Of a DNA stretch of 64,000 nt, positions 42,336 to 51,764 are shown piece after piece (within the stretch, counting starts at the first letter, position 1; each line of letters opens with the position of its first letter). Source of the stretch: Pachyseris speciosa (Eukaryota > Cnidaria > Anthozoa > Scleractinia > Pachyseridae); the NCBI GenBank assembly GCA_016490735.1, contig JAEMWC010000001.1, positions 1,946,001 through 2,010,000 of the forward strand, in the 5' to 3' direction. The position numbers and the translations under genes were made by a program. The notes beneath the pieces are model-generated. The model did no database searches. It worked only from the letters and a program-made list of their open reading frames with translations, and was not told the DNA's origin.

Positions 42336-43007
42336 CTATATGTTTTTAAATAAACTGAATCACAAATTCCTTACTCACAACGGCCTAAAAAAATATAAAA
42401 ACTATAATTTTTAATTATCTTTTTCAGTGATGTAAAAGTATGATTTTAAAAAACTTGGAAAAAATTGAAAATTTATTTTCAATTTTTGTCAAATTTAAAA
42501 ATTATATTTTTATATGTTCTATATGTTTTTAATAAAAAAAGGTCAAGCTCAATCTCAATTTCATCGGTCTGTCAAATTGACAATATCATGAAATGATATT
42601 CTCAATTTGCTGTTTAAATTTAAGGAACATCATATGTCTATTATTACGGTACCCAAGGTCAAGACACAAACTATATGTTTTTAAATAAACTGAATCACAA
42701 ATTCCTTACTCACAACGGCCTAAAAAAAATATAAAAACTATAATTTTTAATTATCTTTTTCAGTGATGTAAAAGTATGATTTTAAAAAACTTGGAAAAAA
42801 TTGAAAATTTATTTTCAATTTTTGTCAAATTTAAAAATTATATTTTTATATGTTCTATATGTTTTTAATAAAAAAAGGTCAAGCTCAATCTCAATTTCAT
42901 CGGTCTGTCAAATTGACAATATCATGAAATGATATTCTCAATTTGCTGTTTAAATTTAAGGAACATCATATGTCTATTATTACGGTACCCAAGGTCAAGA
43001 CACAAAC
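42336..43007. repeat. ~335-bp tandem duplication of Polinton flank and TIR tip
   Basis: 42336-42671 and 42671-43007 are almost identical, including AT-rich flank and the first ~49 bp of the Polinton left TIR (AGGAACATCATATGTC). The outer copy stops inside the TIR, at ACACAAACT. Confidence 0.9.
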
Positions 43008-43119
43008 TTTACTTTAACAGTTTCTACAAACGTTTGTCACAAAGTTTGCCAGTGAAGTAAAGTTTGTCAGTTCTCAAATGTTCACATTCGAAATCGCCAC
43101 AATTCTCGGAAAAACATGA
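42959..43119. repeat. Polinton left TIR
   Basis: Matches the reverse complement of 63307-63467 with scattered differences. Shared words are GTCTATTATTACGGT, CAAGGTCAAGACACAAACTT and GGAAAAACATGA. Confidence 0.93.
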
Positions 43120-43299
43120 ATACATTATTCTCGGAAAAACTTGAAGTCTCTGGATCCTAAGACTCATCAAATAACTATTGTTCAAGTCTGAACTTGTTCT
43201 AGAGACTAACCAATCACTTTCTGTCACGTCAAAATTACGTCACCGGTACTAATTTGCTAAAAAAGCAGTCTTTCAGCCATCAGCTACCACTTTTCAGTG

Positions 43300-43407
43300 A
43301 TGGAGGATAATAAAAATGCTTTACGTCTGTCGACAAGAGAAGAAAAGACAGTGAATGGCGAGAGACAAGTGACAAGAGTTAACGCGGCTTACGAAAAAAA
43401 CATGTAA
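43300..43407 (+). CDS. Small unknown ORF near the Polinton left end
   Basis: ATG to TAA, 35 codons, MEDNKNALRLSTREEKTVNG then a basic tail. It is preceded by TTTTCAG. It could be a Polinton micro-ORF or a first exon (GTAAGA lies at its end). No domain recognised. Confidence 0.3.
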   Translation: MEDNKNALRLSTREEKTVNGERQVTRVNAAYEKNM

Positions 43408-43591
43408 GAGAAACGTGTGGGTTTGCAACTGTTATTAAGCGTGTTTCCTAATTTCTTTCGATTCGATTAGTTAGGCTGAAATCGATATGACGTCACATGT
43501 CACGTGATTAAATGGGAAACGCGTTTCCTACTTTTTTGGATTTTGGTTTGTTAATGTGTTAAAAAATAATTTCTACATTAATAATATAGCG

Positions 43592-44074
43592 ATGAATTGT
43601 AATTCCGTTATTCATAATGAACTAAAGGATATGGGAGAATTATTATGCCCTTTTGGTGATAAACAACTGGAAGATGACGTGATTGTAAAGAAGAATGAAT
43701 TATGTTATCAGAATAAAGAATTAATTAATGACAATGGAATGAATGTCTGTCAAAACTGCGGTATTGTAGACTCTCATAATTTAGTGCCTGGTTATATCGA
43801 TTTTTATGAAAATATGTATCGAATAAGGAGAAAATCAGTGTATCATCGTAAATACCATATTGAGAACATTTTGAATCAAATAAATGAAAAGCATGGTATT
43901 ACAATTAATTACGAAAACACACAAAGGATATATAAAATCTTTGATCTGATCGATAAAGTGACACCGGAAGTAAACGGTGATCGTGAACGTATGATTAGTG
44001 TTACCTATGGGTTAAGGAAATTTTTTAAAATGCTTGAATTGCCATATGAAAATATAAAAACAACAACTTCTTAG
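43592..44074 (+). CDS. Polinton zinc-ribbon protein, possibly VLTF3-like
   Basis: 160 codons from the first ATG (the frame is open from 43556). It contains a zinc-ribbon half NVCQNCGIVDSHN, then helices YHRKYHIENILNQINEKHG and a C-terminal helical part. The layout of a zinc ribbon followed by a YKRxxHF-like segment recalls the poxvirus late transcription factor 3 family found in large DNA viruses and some Polintons. The frame ends at a TAG that may be premature. Function would be late-gene transcription, by inference only. Confidence 0.55.
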   Translation: MNCNSVIHNELKDMGELLCPFGDKQLEDDVIVKKNELCYQNKELINDNGMNVCQNCGIVDSHNLVPGYIDFYENMYRIRRKSVYHRKYHIENILNQINEKHGITINYENTQRIYKIFDLIDKVTPEVNGDRERMISVTYGLRKFFKMLELPYENIKTTTS

Positions 44075-44393
44075 AAAACACTTAAATGCTATGAACAGTG
44101 GTGGATTAAGGCTTATGGGTTGATTAAGCATGATATTCACAAAATTATCAACAAGTGACCTATTGCCTGATTCTAATGAAGCATGAAGTCAAAGGTCATA
44201 AAAAGGGATTTTTCCCTATGAATGATTCATCAAAATAATTACAAAGTTTACTCAGATGTGAATTTTTTGTTATATTTTTTTTCTCAGATTTGGAGGAAGG
44301 GGGTGATAATCGAGAATCTCTTGATCCAGAATATATCATGAATGAATTGTTTGTAATCCCATTCACCGCCTCTCATTACTTCTCTGAGATTAG

Positions 44394-44675
44394 TTAAGAC
44401 TTTTTCATACGATGTAGCACTGAATTCGCAGTGGTTAATACAGTTAACACAAATGGGTTCAATGTTACACCACCCGTAATTACACCAACGTTGGCGAGTA
44501 AAATACGTGATGTATTCACAGTATAATTTATCTTTTTGTTTCTTTTATGAGAATTTTTATATATCCAGTATATTTTATGATAACATGTGTAGAGATCCTT
44601 CATTTGCTTTAATTTTTCTTCATCAATATTGGCATCAATATGATTGAAATGGAAGATGTCCTCTTTAGTCATCAT
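44394..44675 (-). CDS. Polinton small protein with hydrophobic C-terminus
   Basis: 93 codons, start MMTKEDIFHFNHI. A helical charged N-half, then a hydrophobic segment ILLANVGVITGGVTLNPFVL and a basic end. It resembles unnamed Polinton proteins that follow the fibre-like gene. Role unknown; membrane association is plausible. Confidence 0.55.
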   Translation of the reverse strand: MMTKEDIFHFNHIDANIDEEKLKQMKDLYTCYHKIYWIYKNSHKRNKKINYTVNTSRILLANVGVITGGVTLNPFVLTVLTTANSVLHRMKKS

Positions 44676-44689
44676 ATTATATATTCATA

Positions 44690-45644
44690 TTAATTTATGG
44701 TGCTCTGTATTCAATGAATAGTAGAATAACGGATTTACACTAAATTCACGGTGAATTTCAGACTAAACACAACCCCATCATGTGAAATGGAGGTTGTTGT
44801 ATTTATTTTTTGGAGATTTCGATGTACGGTATGTCGTTTTTTGGATGGTCATGCCAACCCCGAATTCTTATCTTCTTTCATTCTGTAACGAATTCAGAGT
44901 CTGTCCACTTTGTGTTCATACAGAGGAAAATATTTTCAATGTGATTAGATAGTCACTATTTTTCTGTGAATAAAAATAACTGGTTATACTTTTCAGAGTG
45001 CAATCGATAGGCACTATCTGGAAGGGTTCAGCTCCGTTTAAAAATAGACCGGTTGTGTTGGGATTTTTTGTAATAGGCCGGAAGGAAAAATTGGGTTTGT
45101 AGGGATTCTACTCTGTGACCGTTCATATCGAACCTGTTTGCAATCCAACGATTTCATTACTGCCCATATTCAAATTTCCGTCACACACTGCGTACCACTT
45201 CTTAATGCCATACCACAGTTTCAATATTCGGTTTTGAAGCTAAATGTACATCTGTGTATGATTTATTTACTAAATCCAGGTTATTAACAGACATAACTGA
45301 ATTTGTTAGTTTATTACCACGTATGTCTGAATTGATCTGTTTAGGAATGAAATTATTGTTGACATAATTTCGGTTAATCACAGAATAACCAAATTGTGGA
45401 TTGTTTGGTATACCTATCAATTGGTTCCATTCATGGAAACAGGAGCGAAAATAACCCCACCCTTTGTTTTATCCACGAAATCAGCTGTTGTGGTTTCGAG
45501 TTGGTGTTTTGTGATAGTATCTTGACTGTTAACACCTTCACCGACATTTGTTAATAGTTTTTGTTGTATATCATAGTTATTATTAGAGTCCAACTTTAGT
45601 CCTCAAGTTACTTGAACGTTTTGGCTAACGCTTCTAATATATTC
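44690..45644 (-). pseudogene. Polinton fibre-like protein, decayed
   Basis: Minus-strand frames show the repeated pattern of trimeric fibre shafts: NVGEGVNSQDTITKHQLE near 45500 and NNLDLVNKSYTDVHLASK near 45250, both of the form 'D-x-V-N/T-K-x-x-x-x'. An in-frame stop lies at 45421 and several more below 45200. Its N-terminal end at ~45644 is cut by the PLE-E insertion. Host attachment would be the role, from analogy with phage and adenovirus fibres. Confidence 0.55.
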
Positions 45645-45672
45645 AGTTTCCGTTGTTGTAGCAGAGATCGTC

Positions 45673-46683
45673 ATGCAAAACATCGAGGAACAAGCCCTTG
45701 CGACTTACGAACGAACGCTACCGCTCTGGCTACGTTACGTCGACGACACTTTCACAGCTGTACACAAAGACAAAATCGACGATTTTCACGAACACCTCAA
45801 CAGACAGAACGCCCACATACAGTTTACCAAGGAGATCGAGGAAAATGGTAAGATACCTTTTCTAGACTGCCTTGTTAGCCGTGACAACAACAAACTACAG
45901 ACGACAGTTTACAGAAAACCCACACACACTGACAGACTACTTGACGAAACATCTTACAACCCTACTTCACACAAAGCAACGACAATACGGACCTTAACGA
46001 GACGAGCGCAACTAGTTTGCGACTCGAGCGACAGTTTAGCAGACGAACGCAAATACTTAGACAACGTTTTCAGTAAGAACAACTACAACCACGACTTTGT
46101 TAGACGCAACACTTACAGGACAGAACCAAACGCTACGAACGCTAACCCGACACCAGTCACTACAGCGACTATACCATACATCAAAGGAACTTCTGAGACC
46201 ATTGCACGGATACTCCAACCTTACGATATCCGTGTCGCTCACAGACCCATCACAACTTTAGGACAATTATTGACGAACGTTAAGGACAAAGACGAACCAA
46301 AGGACAGACAGGGAGCAGTTTACAAGATCGAATGCTGCGACTGTCAGGCCACTTATATCGGTGAGACTGGCAGAAATTTGAACGTAAGACTGACTGAACA
46401 CAAACGAGCGACGAGAAATGGTGACATCAACAATAACATTGCTGAGCACCATTTACTGACAAACCACACAATCGACTGGGACTCTGCTAAATGCATTACC
46501 TACTGTACTAACTACCACCAACGGATCGCACGGGAAAGTTGGTTTACTAACTTAGAACAGACACCACTGAACCGTTGTCAACAGCTTCCCGCACCTTACA
46601 AACGACTTATTGACGATATCAACAACAGACAAACAATAGACACACCGACTAATTTGACTAACAATACACCTACGAACATTTGA
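45673..46683 (+). CDS. PLE-E reverse transcriptase (C-terminal half) - GIY-YIG endonuclease
   Basis: 336 codons. The RT catalytic motif LWLRYVDDTFTAV is followed by IPFLDCLVSRD and TVYRKPTHTDRLLDE, typical of PLE RTs. The GIY-YIG domain shows AVYKIECCDCQATYIGETG and VRLTEHKRATRNGD, with the final RESWFTN(LE) element. Homology extends a few codons upstream of the ATG at 45673, so the ATG is internal to a truncated protein. No internal stop: a relatively young copy. Confidence 0.9.
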   Translation: MQNIEEQALATYERTLPLWLRYVDDTFTAVHKDKIDDFHEHLNRQNAHIQFTKEIEENGKIPFLDCLVSRDNNKLQTTVYRKPTHTDRLLDETSYNPTSHKATTIRTLTRRAQLVCDSSDSLADERKYLDNVFSKNNYNHDFVRRNTYRTEPNATNANPTPVTTATIPYIKGTSETIARILQPYDIRVAHRPITTLGQLLTNVKDKDEPKDRQGAVYKIECCDCQATYIGETGRNLNVRLTEHKRATRNGDINNNIAEHHLLTNHTIDWDSAKCITYCTNYHQRIARESWFTNLEQTPLNRCQQLPAPYKRLIDDINNRQTIDTPTNLTNNTPTNI

Positions 46684-46849
46684 CTAACAAAAGACGGATC
46701 GAAACGCACCAACCACGGTTTACAGTCTTCACAGCCAATAACATCACGGCTTAACTGACAGACAACCAATAACATCACGACTTCGTTGACCAATCACATC
46801 AACGACCAGAGTACTTATACCATCTCCTGACGTTACCCCAATCACTTGA

Positions 46850-46900
46850 CTCTGATGATGACTTCCGCTCAGGTTGTCGAAACGTCAGTCAATGTCACCA
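46850..46900 (+). ncRNA. Minimal hammerhead ribozyme, PLE-E
   Basis: TTGACT, CTGATGA, an imperfect stem II (GAC/GUC around TTCCGCTCAG), GAA, ACGU, C, then AGTCAA. Stem I is UUGACU/AGUCAA; stem III is one A-U pair, as in PLE-C and PLE-D. GTC is the cleavage triplet. Confidence 0.7.
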
Positions 46901-46959
46901 CAAACAGTCCTTCTCAGGACTACACTAACCCGGACGATCGTGCTTCACTTAGTTATGAT

Positions 46960-47030
46960 ATTCAGAAATGTTAATATTTGTAAACTTGTCAATGCTATTG
47001 AATATACCCATCAATATATAACATTAAATT
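46960..47030 (-). pseudogene. Polinton packaging ATPase, C-terminal remnant
   Basis: When the TIR transposon 47032-49023 is ignored, this stretch continues the minus-strand ATPase from 49031. A short match and early stops are all that is left. Confidence 0.45.
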
Positions 47031-47239
47031 AGGGACTGGTCATTATTTATCGGGAGGGGGGGCTGGTGCAATGTAAAATATGCCTGCTTGATTTTTGCTG
47101 ACCCCCCCTTTTACTTTAACATGATTTTTGCTGACCCCCCCCCCCCCCCCCCCCATGTCCTCCGGTATGCATGAAACAAAAAGTATGTACTTTATTAAGT
47201 CACCATGTCCAACTGATAGGCATTCTATTTAAAGCTACC

Positions 47240-48103
47240 TTAAATTTGGATTCGAGTTGCTCTTCGCCCAGACCGTGTGTAGACAATTGTCGTATTGACA
47301 TTAAAGTTCTCGGTGCTCTTAATCATTTCATCTTCTTCAGTCGACTCCTCTTCCTCTTCAGAGCTTGAAATACCAATCTCTGCAAGGACACAGTCTTCAT
47401 CCTCTGAGTCGTCTTCTGATTCACTACTGAGTGAATCAGAAGATGACTGATTGTCGCTCTTCCCATCGTCCTCTCTCTCAATGCGTTTAGCAAGTTCTTG
47501 GATGATATTTTCTTTAATTGCTTCCAACTTTGCCTTTTTTGTTCCATATTTTCCAAGGTTATGGTGTGCTATGTACTTATCTAACTCGAAAACTTTCAAT
47601 TGTGAAAGGCTCCTCTCATGAAACATTCCTTCCCAGTCATAGTCTTTGTATGTCTTTCTAGCTTCTTCTTCACGTTGCTCGGCCTTTTCTTTTGATCGTT
47701 TTTCTTTCCTTAAAGATAGAAGTTTCATGTGATTGACATACAACTTGATGGCGTCTTCAGTAACCACGTATTTCTGCGAGAAATCTGTGATGTTGTCAGG
47801 ATTATCAAAAAATGAGTTATCTTCTCTGAAAATTGCCTTCAGCTGAACCCTTGGGTGGAAATCATCCACACTTCTGCCAACAGTTGGGGTGTCTTTCGTA
47901 GCAAGATAATGGAGACCAGGTCTTTGGGCATCGGGATATGGCCTGGGGATATGTTTTAGGTCAGCAGAGCAGCAGAAGTCATTGGAAACACAATATTCAC
48001 ACCTTTCACTCTTTTCCTTTTCGCAAGATCCTTTTAAAAACTCCATGTACATTTCTCCACTCTCACTATGTTCTTGTGTGAATTTTTCGATTTTACTGAA
48101 ATA
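47240..48103 (-). pseudogene. Transposon protein C-terminus, unknown, SAP-like and acidic
   Basis: The credible part of this frame starts near GNAYFSKIEKFTQEHSESGE. It has a Cys-rich segment (CEKEKSERCEYCVSNDFCC), a basic coiled stretch, a SAP-like helix pair (LKVFELDKYIAHHNLGKYGT) and a Ser/Glu-rich acidic tail. The upstream ~60 residues are antisense to the other frame and hydrophobic, thus probably not protein. It is the C-terminal part of an unidentified transposon protein. Confidence 0.5.
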
Positions 48104-48107
48104 GGCA

Positions 48108-48603
48108 TTGCCAGGCACTGTCGCTCTATTTCTCCCAGGGCACAACCACCCAAGAACATTTGATAAAAAACTTATTGGCAAACTTATAAAAGTTAAAGAA
48201 AGGGTGATAGAAATAGAAGAAAGCCTTAAGGAAAAGTTAGAGAAGACATCAAATATGTTCCAATATGCCCCCCATGTGAATGTAAAAACCAAAAAGCGTT
48301 CTCAGAAAGAGAACCGAAGGAAAGCCAAAAGAAGGAAAGTTTCGAGAAAAGCTGCCAACATACAGAAAGTGCGAGAGTTTATTTCGAATGCTTCTGCATC
48401 TGAAGTAATTCAAATCCAAAACCTAAAATTGGAAGCTCTATCTACATTATCATTGTGTCAAGTAAAATATCTACAACTTATGTATGAAGATAGACAACTA
48501 TCTACTGAAGCTGTAAACTTGATTGGTGAATATGTAGACAATTTTCCAAGAAAAGAAAACACTAACCTAGAACCAGATAATGCCCATGATGATGACAGTA
48601 ATA

Positions 48604-48638
<35 letters not shown>

Positions 48639-48737
48639 AAAGACAACAATGATATTGATGATGATGCAGACAATGATGACAATGGTGATGATGACAACAA
48701 TGGTAATGGTGATGATGACAATGATGATGATTATTAA
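48108..48737 (+). pseudogene. Transposon protein remnant, basic with poly-Asp tail
   Basis: 209 codons: a helical basic part (KKRSQKENRRKAKRRKVSRK), a helical region, and a C-terminal Asp/Asn run encoded by a (GAT)n array at 48590-48735. I do not recognise the family. It runs outward to the right TIR, opposite to the other remnant. Confidence 0.45.
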
Positions 48738-49030
48738 ATGTTGAGGACAACAACAATGATGATGATGGTGTTGGTTACGTTTACAGTAGAAATAAGATCA
48801 ATGTTGTAAGATACTGATTTATAAGTGTTAATAAAAGTTGTTGTTTAAAGCGATTTTAATAGGCTGTATTTGTTGATGGCATCCAGATGCAGCTTTTAAC
48901 ATTTTTGCTGGCAAAACGTTTGCATATTTTTTAATGGCCCCCCCTTTAAGCCACGCATAAAAAATGGTGGCCCACCCCGTATTTGCACCAGCCCCCCCCT
49001 CCCGATAAATAATGACCAGTCCCTTATATT

Positions 49031-49391
49031 ACTTCATCAAAATTTTTCTTCACACTTTTTTCTTTGTCCACAAACAGAAATTCAATTTTGGTAGTAGACG
49101 GGTATAATAACATATGACTGCAGTTTAATCTAATTTTCTGTGGTACATCATAGTAACTCTAGCCCAAATAAATTTGACTTATCTTATGATGACGTCCATC
49201 TTTGAAGTGATTGGCTATTTTATTTTGTACTTTCTCAGGTGCGTTTATCAAATCATATGGATGAGAGTGTTTGTTTTACCGCATTTACTTTTTCCAGAAA
49301 TGAGGATACGACAATCCTCGTCTAAGAAATTGTTTAACCTTCTTTTTGATTCACCATTTTTATTCGTATCATAATTTGGTGTTTTCATCAT
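49031..49391 (-). pseudogene. Polinton packaging ATPase (FtsK/HerA-type), N-terminal part
   Basis: Begins with an ATG at 49391 and contains a Walker A motif LISGKSKCGKTNT (near 49290). After two stops the frame changes, and a C-terminal stretch with QKIRLNCSHMLLYPSTT and IEFLFVDKEKS follows, resembling A32-like packaging ATPases. The Walker B region is missing, and the transposon at 49023 cuts the end. Motor for genome packaging in the family. Confidence 0.75.
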
Positions 49392-49497
49392 ACAGATATG
49401 TTAGATAAATAAAAATAAGTGTTGTTTTCACACATATTTATGAAGATAAGTGTCATTTCGGCAGATAAATTATGTAACATACTTATATGATGGATAT

Positions 49498-49611
49498 TGA
49501 CAGAATTTAAAAAATATGCAGATTCAGAATATGATAGCTATAAAATTGTCAAAGCAGTTACTGAAGTGAAAAATGAAATAAAAATAAGGAAGGAGGGCGT
49601 GATATTGTGAT
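49498..49611 (+). CDS. Short Polinton ORF fragment
   Basis: 37 codons beginning TEFKKYADSEYDSYKIVKAV, helical and charged, no ATG. Possibly the start of a lost gene cut by the following insertions. Confidence 0.25.
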
Positions 49612-49951
49612 GATGTAATATTTACAAACTGTATTAACAGGCTAGTCTTAGCCTGCAGTGCAGGCGTTATTTTGGAACAGAACGACAGACGAGGTTTTCG
49701 ATGTCGCCATCTTGGATTGTTGCTTGACCGGTAGAGGGTTGGGACAGAAGGCGAAGTGGCGGAGGGCGAAGGGGTGGGGCACGTGAAATAACGCCTGCCC
49801 GCAAAGCCTGTGAAATTGTTGAACGCCCCCTAATTAGTAGCGCTTGATCGCCTTTCCGGAAATGTGTAAGCAGCCAATGAAAATCTATTTCTGTTCTACC
49901 GGAAGCCAAACATTTACTTTCGACAAAAACATCGACACACGTGTATTTGTC

Positions 49952-50275
49952 AAGTCTGTGAAAAACAGGAATCGAGCGAGCGAGTATGCGAGTGAAATTA
50001 TGTCGGAAAGACGTCCTAGCGACAGCTGTAGGATTTGCAAAAGCTCTTTTAAAGTGAAATTTGGAAACATTCCCGGCAAACAAGTGTACTCATCGTCGGA
50101 AAATCTTTTTAAACCCTCGCAGAGGAAGGACAGCCTTGGAGTTGTGTTAGCAGAAGTTTGTAGTCGTGTGGGAAACGTTGTTTACGTGATTGATTTAGTT
50201 CAGGAAGGCCCCGTCCTGCTGCGTGTGAGAAATTACATAGCAGCACTTGATAAACATTGTTCAGGAGGAAACTAG
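49952..50275 (+). CDS. Unknown Cys-containing protein in the TIR element
   Basis: The frame opens at 49844; the convincing part starts near MSERRPSDSCRICKSSFK, with a C-x-x-C zinc-finger-like motif and ENLFKPSQRKDSLGVVLAE. Small zinc-binding domain of unknown function. It may be a first exon of a larger gene. Confidence 0.4.
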   Translation, partial: KSVKNRNRASEYASEIMSERRPSDSCRICKSSFKVKFGNIPGKQVYSSSENLFKPSQRKDSLGVVLAEVCSRVGNVVYVIDLVQEGPVLLRVRNYIAALDKHCSGGN

Positions 50276-51183
50276 ACAACGCGCACTACATTGAAAGCAC
50301 TTACACTGCGTTTTACGCAACTCTACGAAACCAACGAAGTGCTAGAAATTTCATACATTGTCGCACAAGCGGAAAGATGTACTAGCTTTAAACATGAAAG
50401 GATCGAAAACCGCAGTTCACAGTTGGCAACCTGGAAAGCCAATAGAAATCCAGTATTTTCGATCCGCCTAGTGGGTATAAAAGCACAAGCGAAAACTTAT
50501 GCCAAACAGAACATGATGCTTTGTCATTCTTACAAAAAGAACGACGTTGCCTAAAGAGCAACTCGAATCAAGCCATTCCCGGCAACTGATGAGATCCACA
50601 AGGGAGGATCGAAACCATGGTCTTGCCTATCATAAACTGGCATTAACAAAAGGAGGAAAGTACTAAGCTCCCGCAACAAAATCTTCAGTCACAGAGCGGA
50701 GCGCGGAAACGACGATAAAAGCACAGCCGTGACTAAAGCTAAACGATCTATTCCAGGTGCTGCATAGCTCTCTAAGAAGCTACAGTGCTAAAGAAAAGAT
50801 CGAAAGACAAAAAGCCGTGATAGAAGCACACCATCTTGCTGCAAATACAAACGGCCGGGCCCGGCAAAACAAAAATTGCAAGACAGATTATTACACGGCT
50901 CAAACTCCTATCCTTACAAAGATAACTGGCTGTACCGTCTCCGGAATCACTTAAATGAGCCAAACCAAACATAGATAAAAATGCCTCAAAGGGCGTAAAA
51001 ACCACAGTCGCTAAACAGAAACAACAAGGGTTCAAACAAACAGGCGTTGAAACTTGTAACCCAGAAGTGACCTTTGAGATCAAGTATGCGACATTTAAGC
51101 ACATGGCTTCATTTAGTCGCTAACAAGAAAATCCTCTAAATCATCATGTTAACCCGCTGAAAACATACAAGAAGCTTAATGGG

Positions 51184-51764
51184 TCAAAAGACCGAGATAG
51201 AAGCGACAAACATGTGAGTAGGAGACGTGTAGGCCTTCCATCCCCATTTTACGTGAAACGTAAGAGAAAAATCAAACCTTTGTCCGGTCCACGTTTCCAC
51301 AGTGTGTGACTCGTCGACAATTATTGCAGCAAGGTTTTGGTGCAATGGTGAACTGCTCTTTTTCAGGGAAGAGAGAAAAGGCTTAGCTAATATTTCCTCT
51401 GCGGACGCAAAGATTATCTGGTATTTACCATTCTCAACATCTTCTAATCTAGCACTAGGTAGTGATGTCGCCGTCAAACCCATTGAAGATGCTTCCGTTA
51501 ACTGATCTTGTACGACGCTTTTGAGCGGACAGACAACAATCACACACGCAGCTTTCGACGATAATATTTGTTTCACACGAATCAACAACTGAAAGATGAG
51601 GCTTTTCCCAAAGCCCGTCGGAAGAACTGCTAATAAATCGCTTCCATGAACAAGGGTCGAAATGGCTTCCTTTTGCTCAGGTCGGAATTCACGCTACATA
51701 CCTAGCTAAGAGAGAAATAAAAGCGCTTCTTCGAGTGTAGCATCAAAGCTTAGCGAGTCCGCCA
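51184..51764 (-). pseudogene. RecQ/DEAD-type helicase N-terminal fragment
   Basis: From a start near 51764 (MADSLSFDATLEEALLFLS): a Q-motif region FRPEQKEAISTLVHG, Walker A LAVLPTGFGKSLIFQLL, motif Ia CPLKSVVQDQ, and Walker B IIVDESHTVE. The DESH box and motif spacing fit RecQ-like helicases. An in-frame TAG near 51705, perhaps in a small intron, breaks the start. The second RecA domain is missing, so this is a truncated copy. Confidence 0.75.

Larger units (their letters stand above)
45645..46955 (+). mobile_element. PLE-E inserted in the Polinton
   Basis: A 5'-truncated PLE with its RT C-terminal half, GIY-YIG endonuclease, a ~170-bp 3' region and a hammerhead. It interrupts the fibre-like gene. 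The family differs from A-D. Confidence 0.88.
47032..49023. mobile_element. TIR DNA transposon inserted in the Polinton ATPase
   Basis: GGGACTGGTCATTATTTATC followed by a G-run and GGCTGGTGCAA at the left is inverted at the right end. TTA flanks both ends (47029-47031, 49024-49026), fitting a 3-bp TWA duplication as in PIF/Harbinger. Two gene remnants point outward, so the internal part is probably deleted. A C-run of ~17 lies near 47137. Confidence 0.82.

Noticed and set aside
48104..48292. Hydrophobic N-terminus MVFTFTWGAYW as a signal peptide
   Set aside because: It is antisense to the basic helical part of the opposite frame, which looks more protein-like. The hydrophobicity is a by-product.
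48458..48756. Ser-rich and His-rich open frames on the minus strand
   Set aside because: Antisense translations of the (GAT)n array that encodes the poly-Asp tail.
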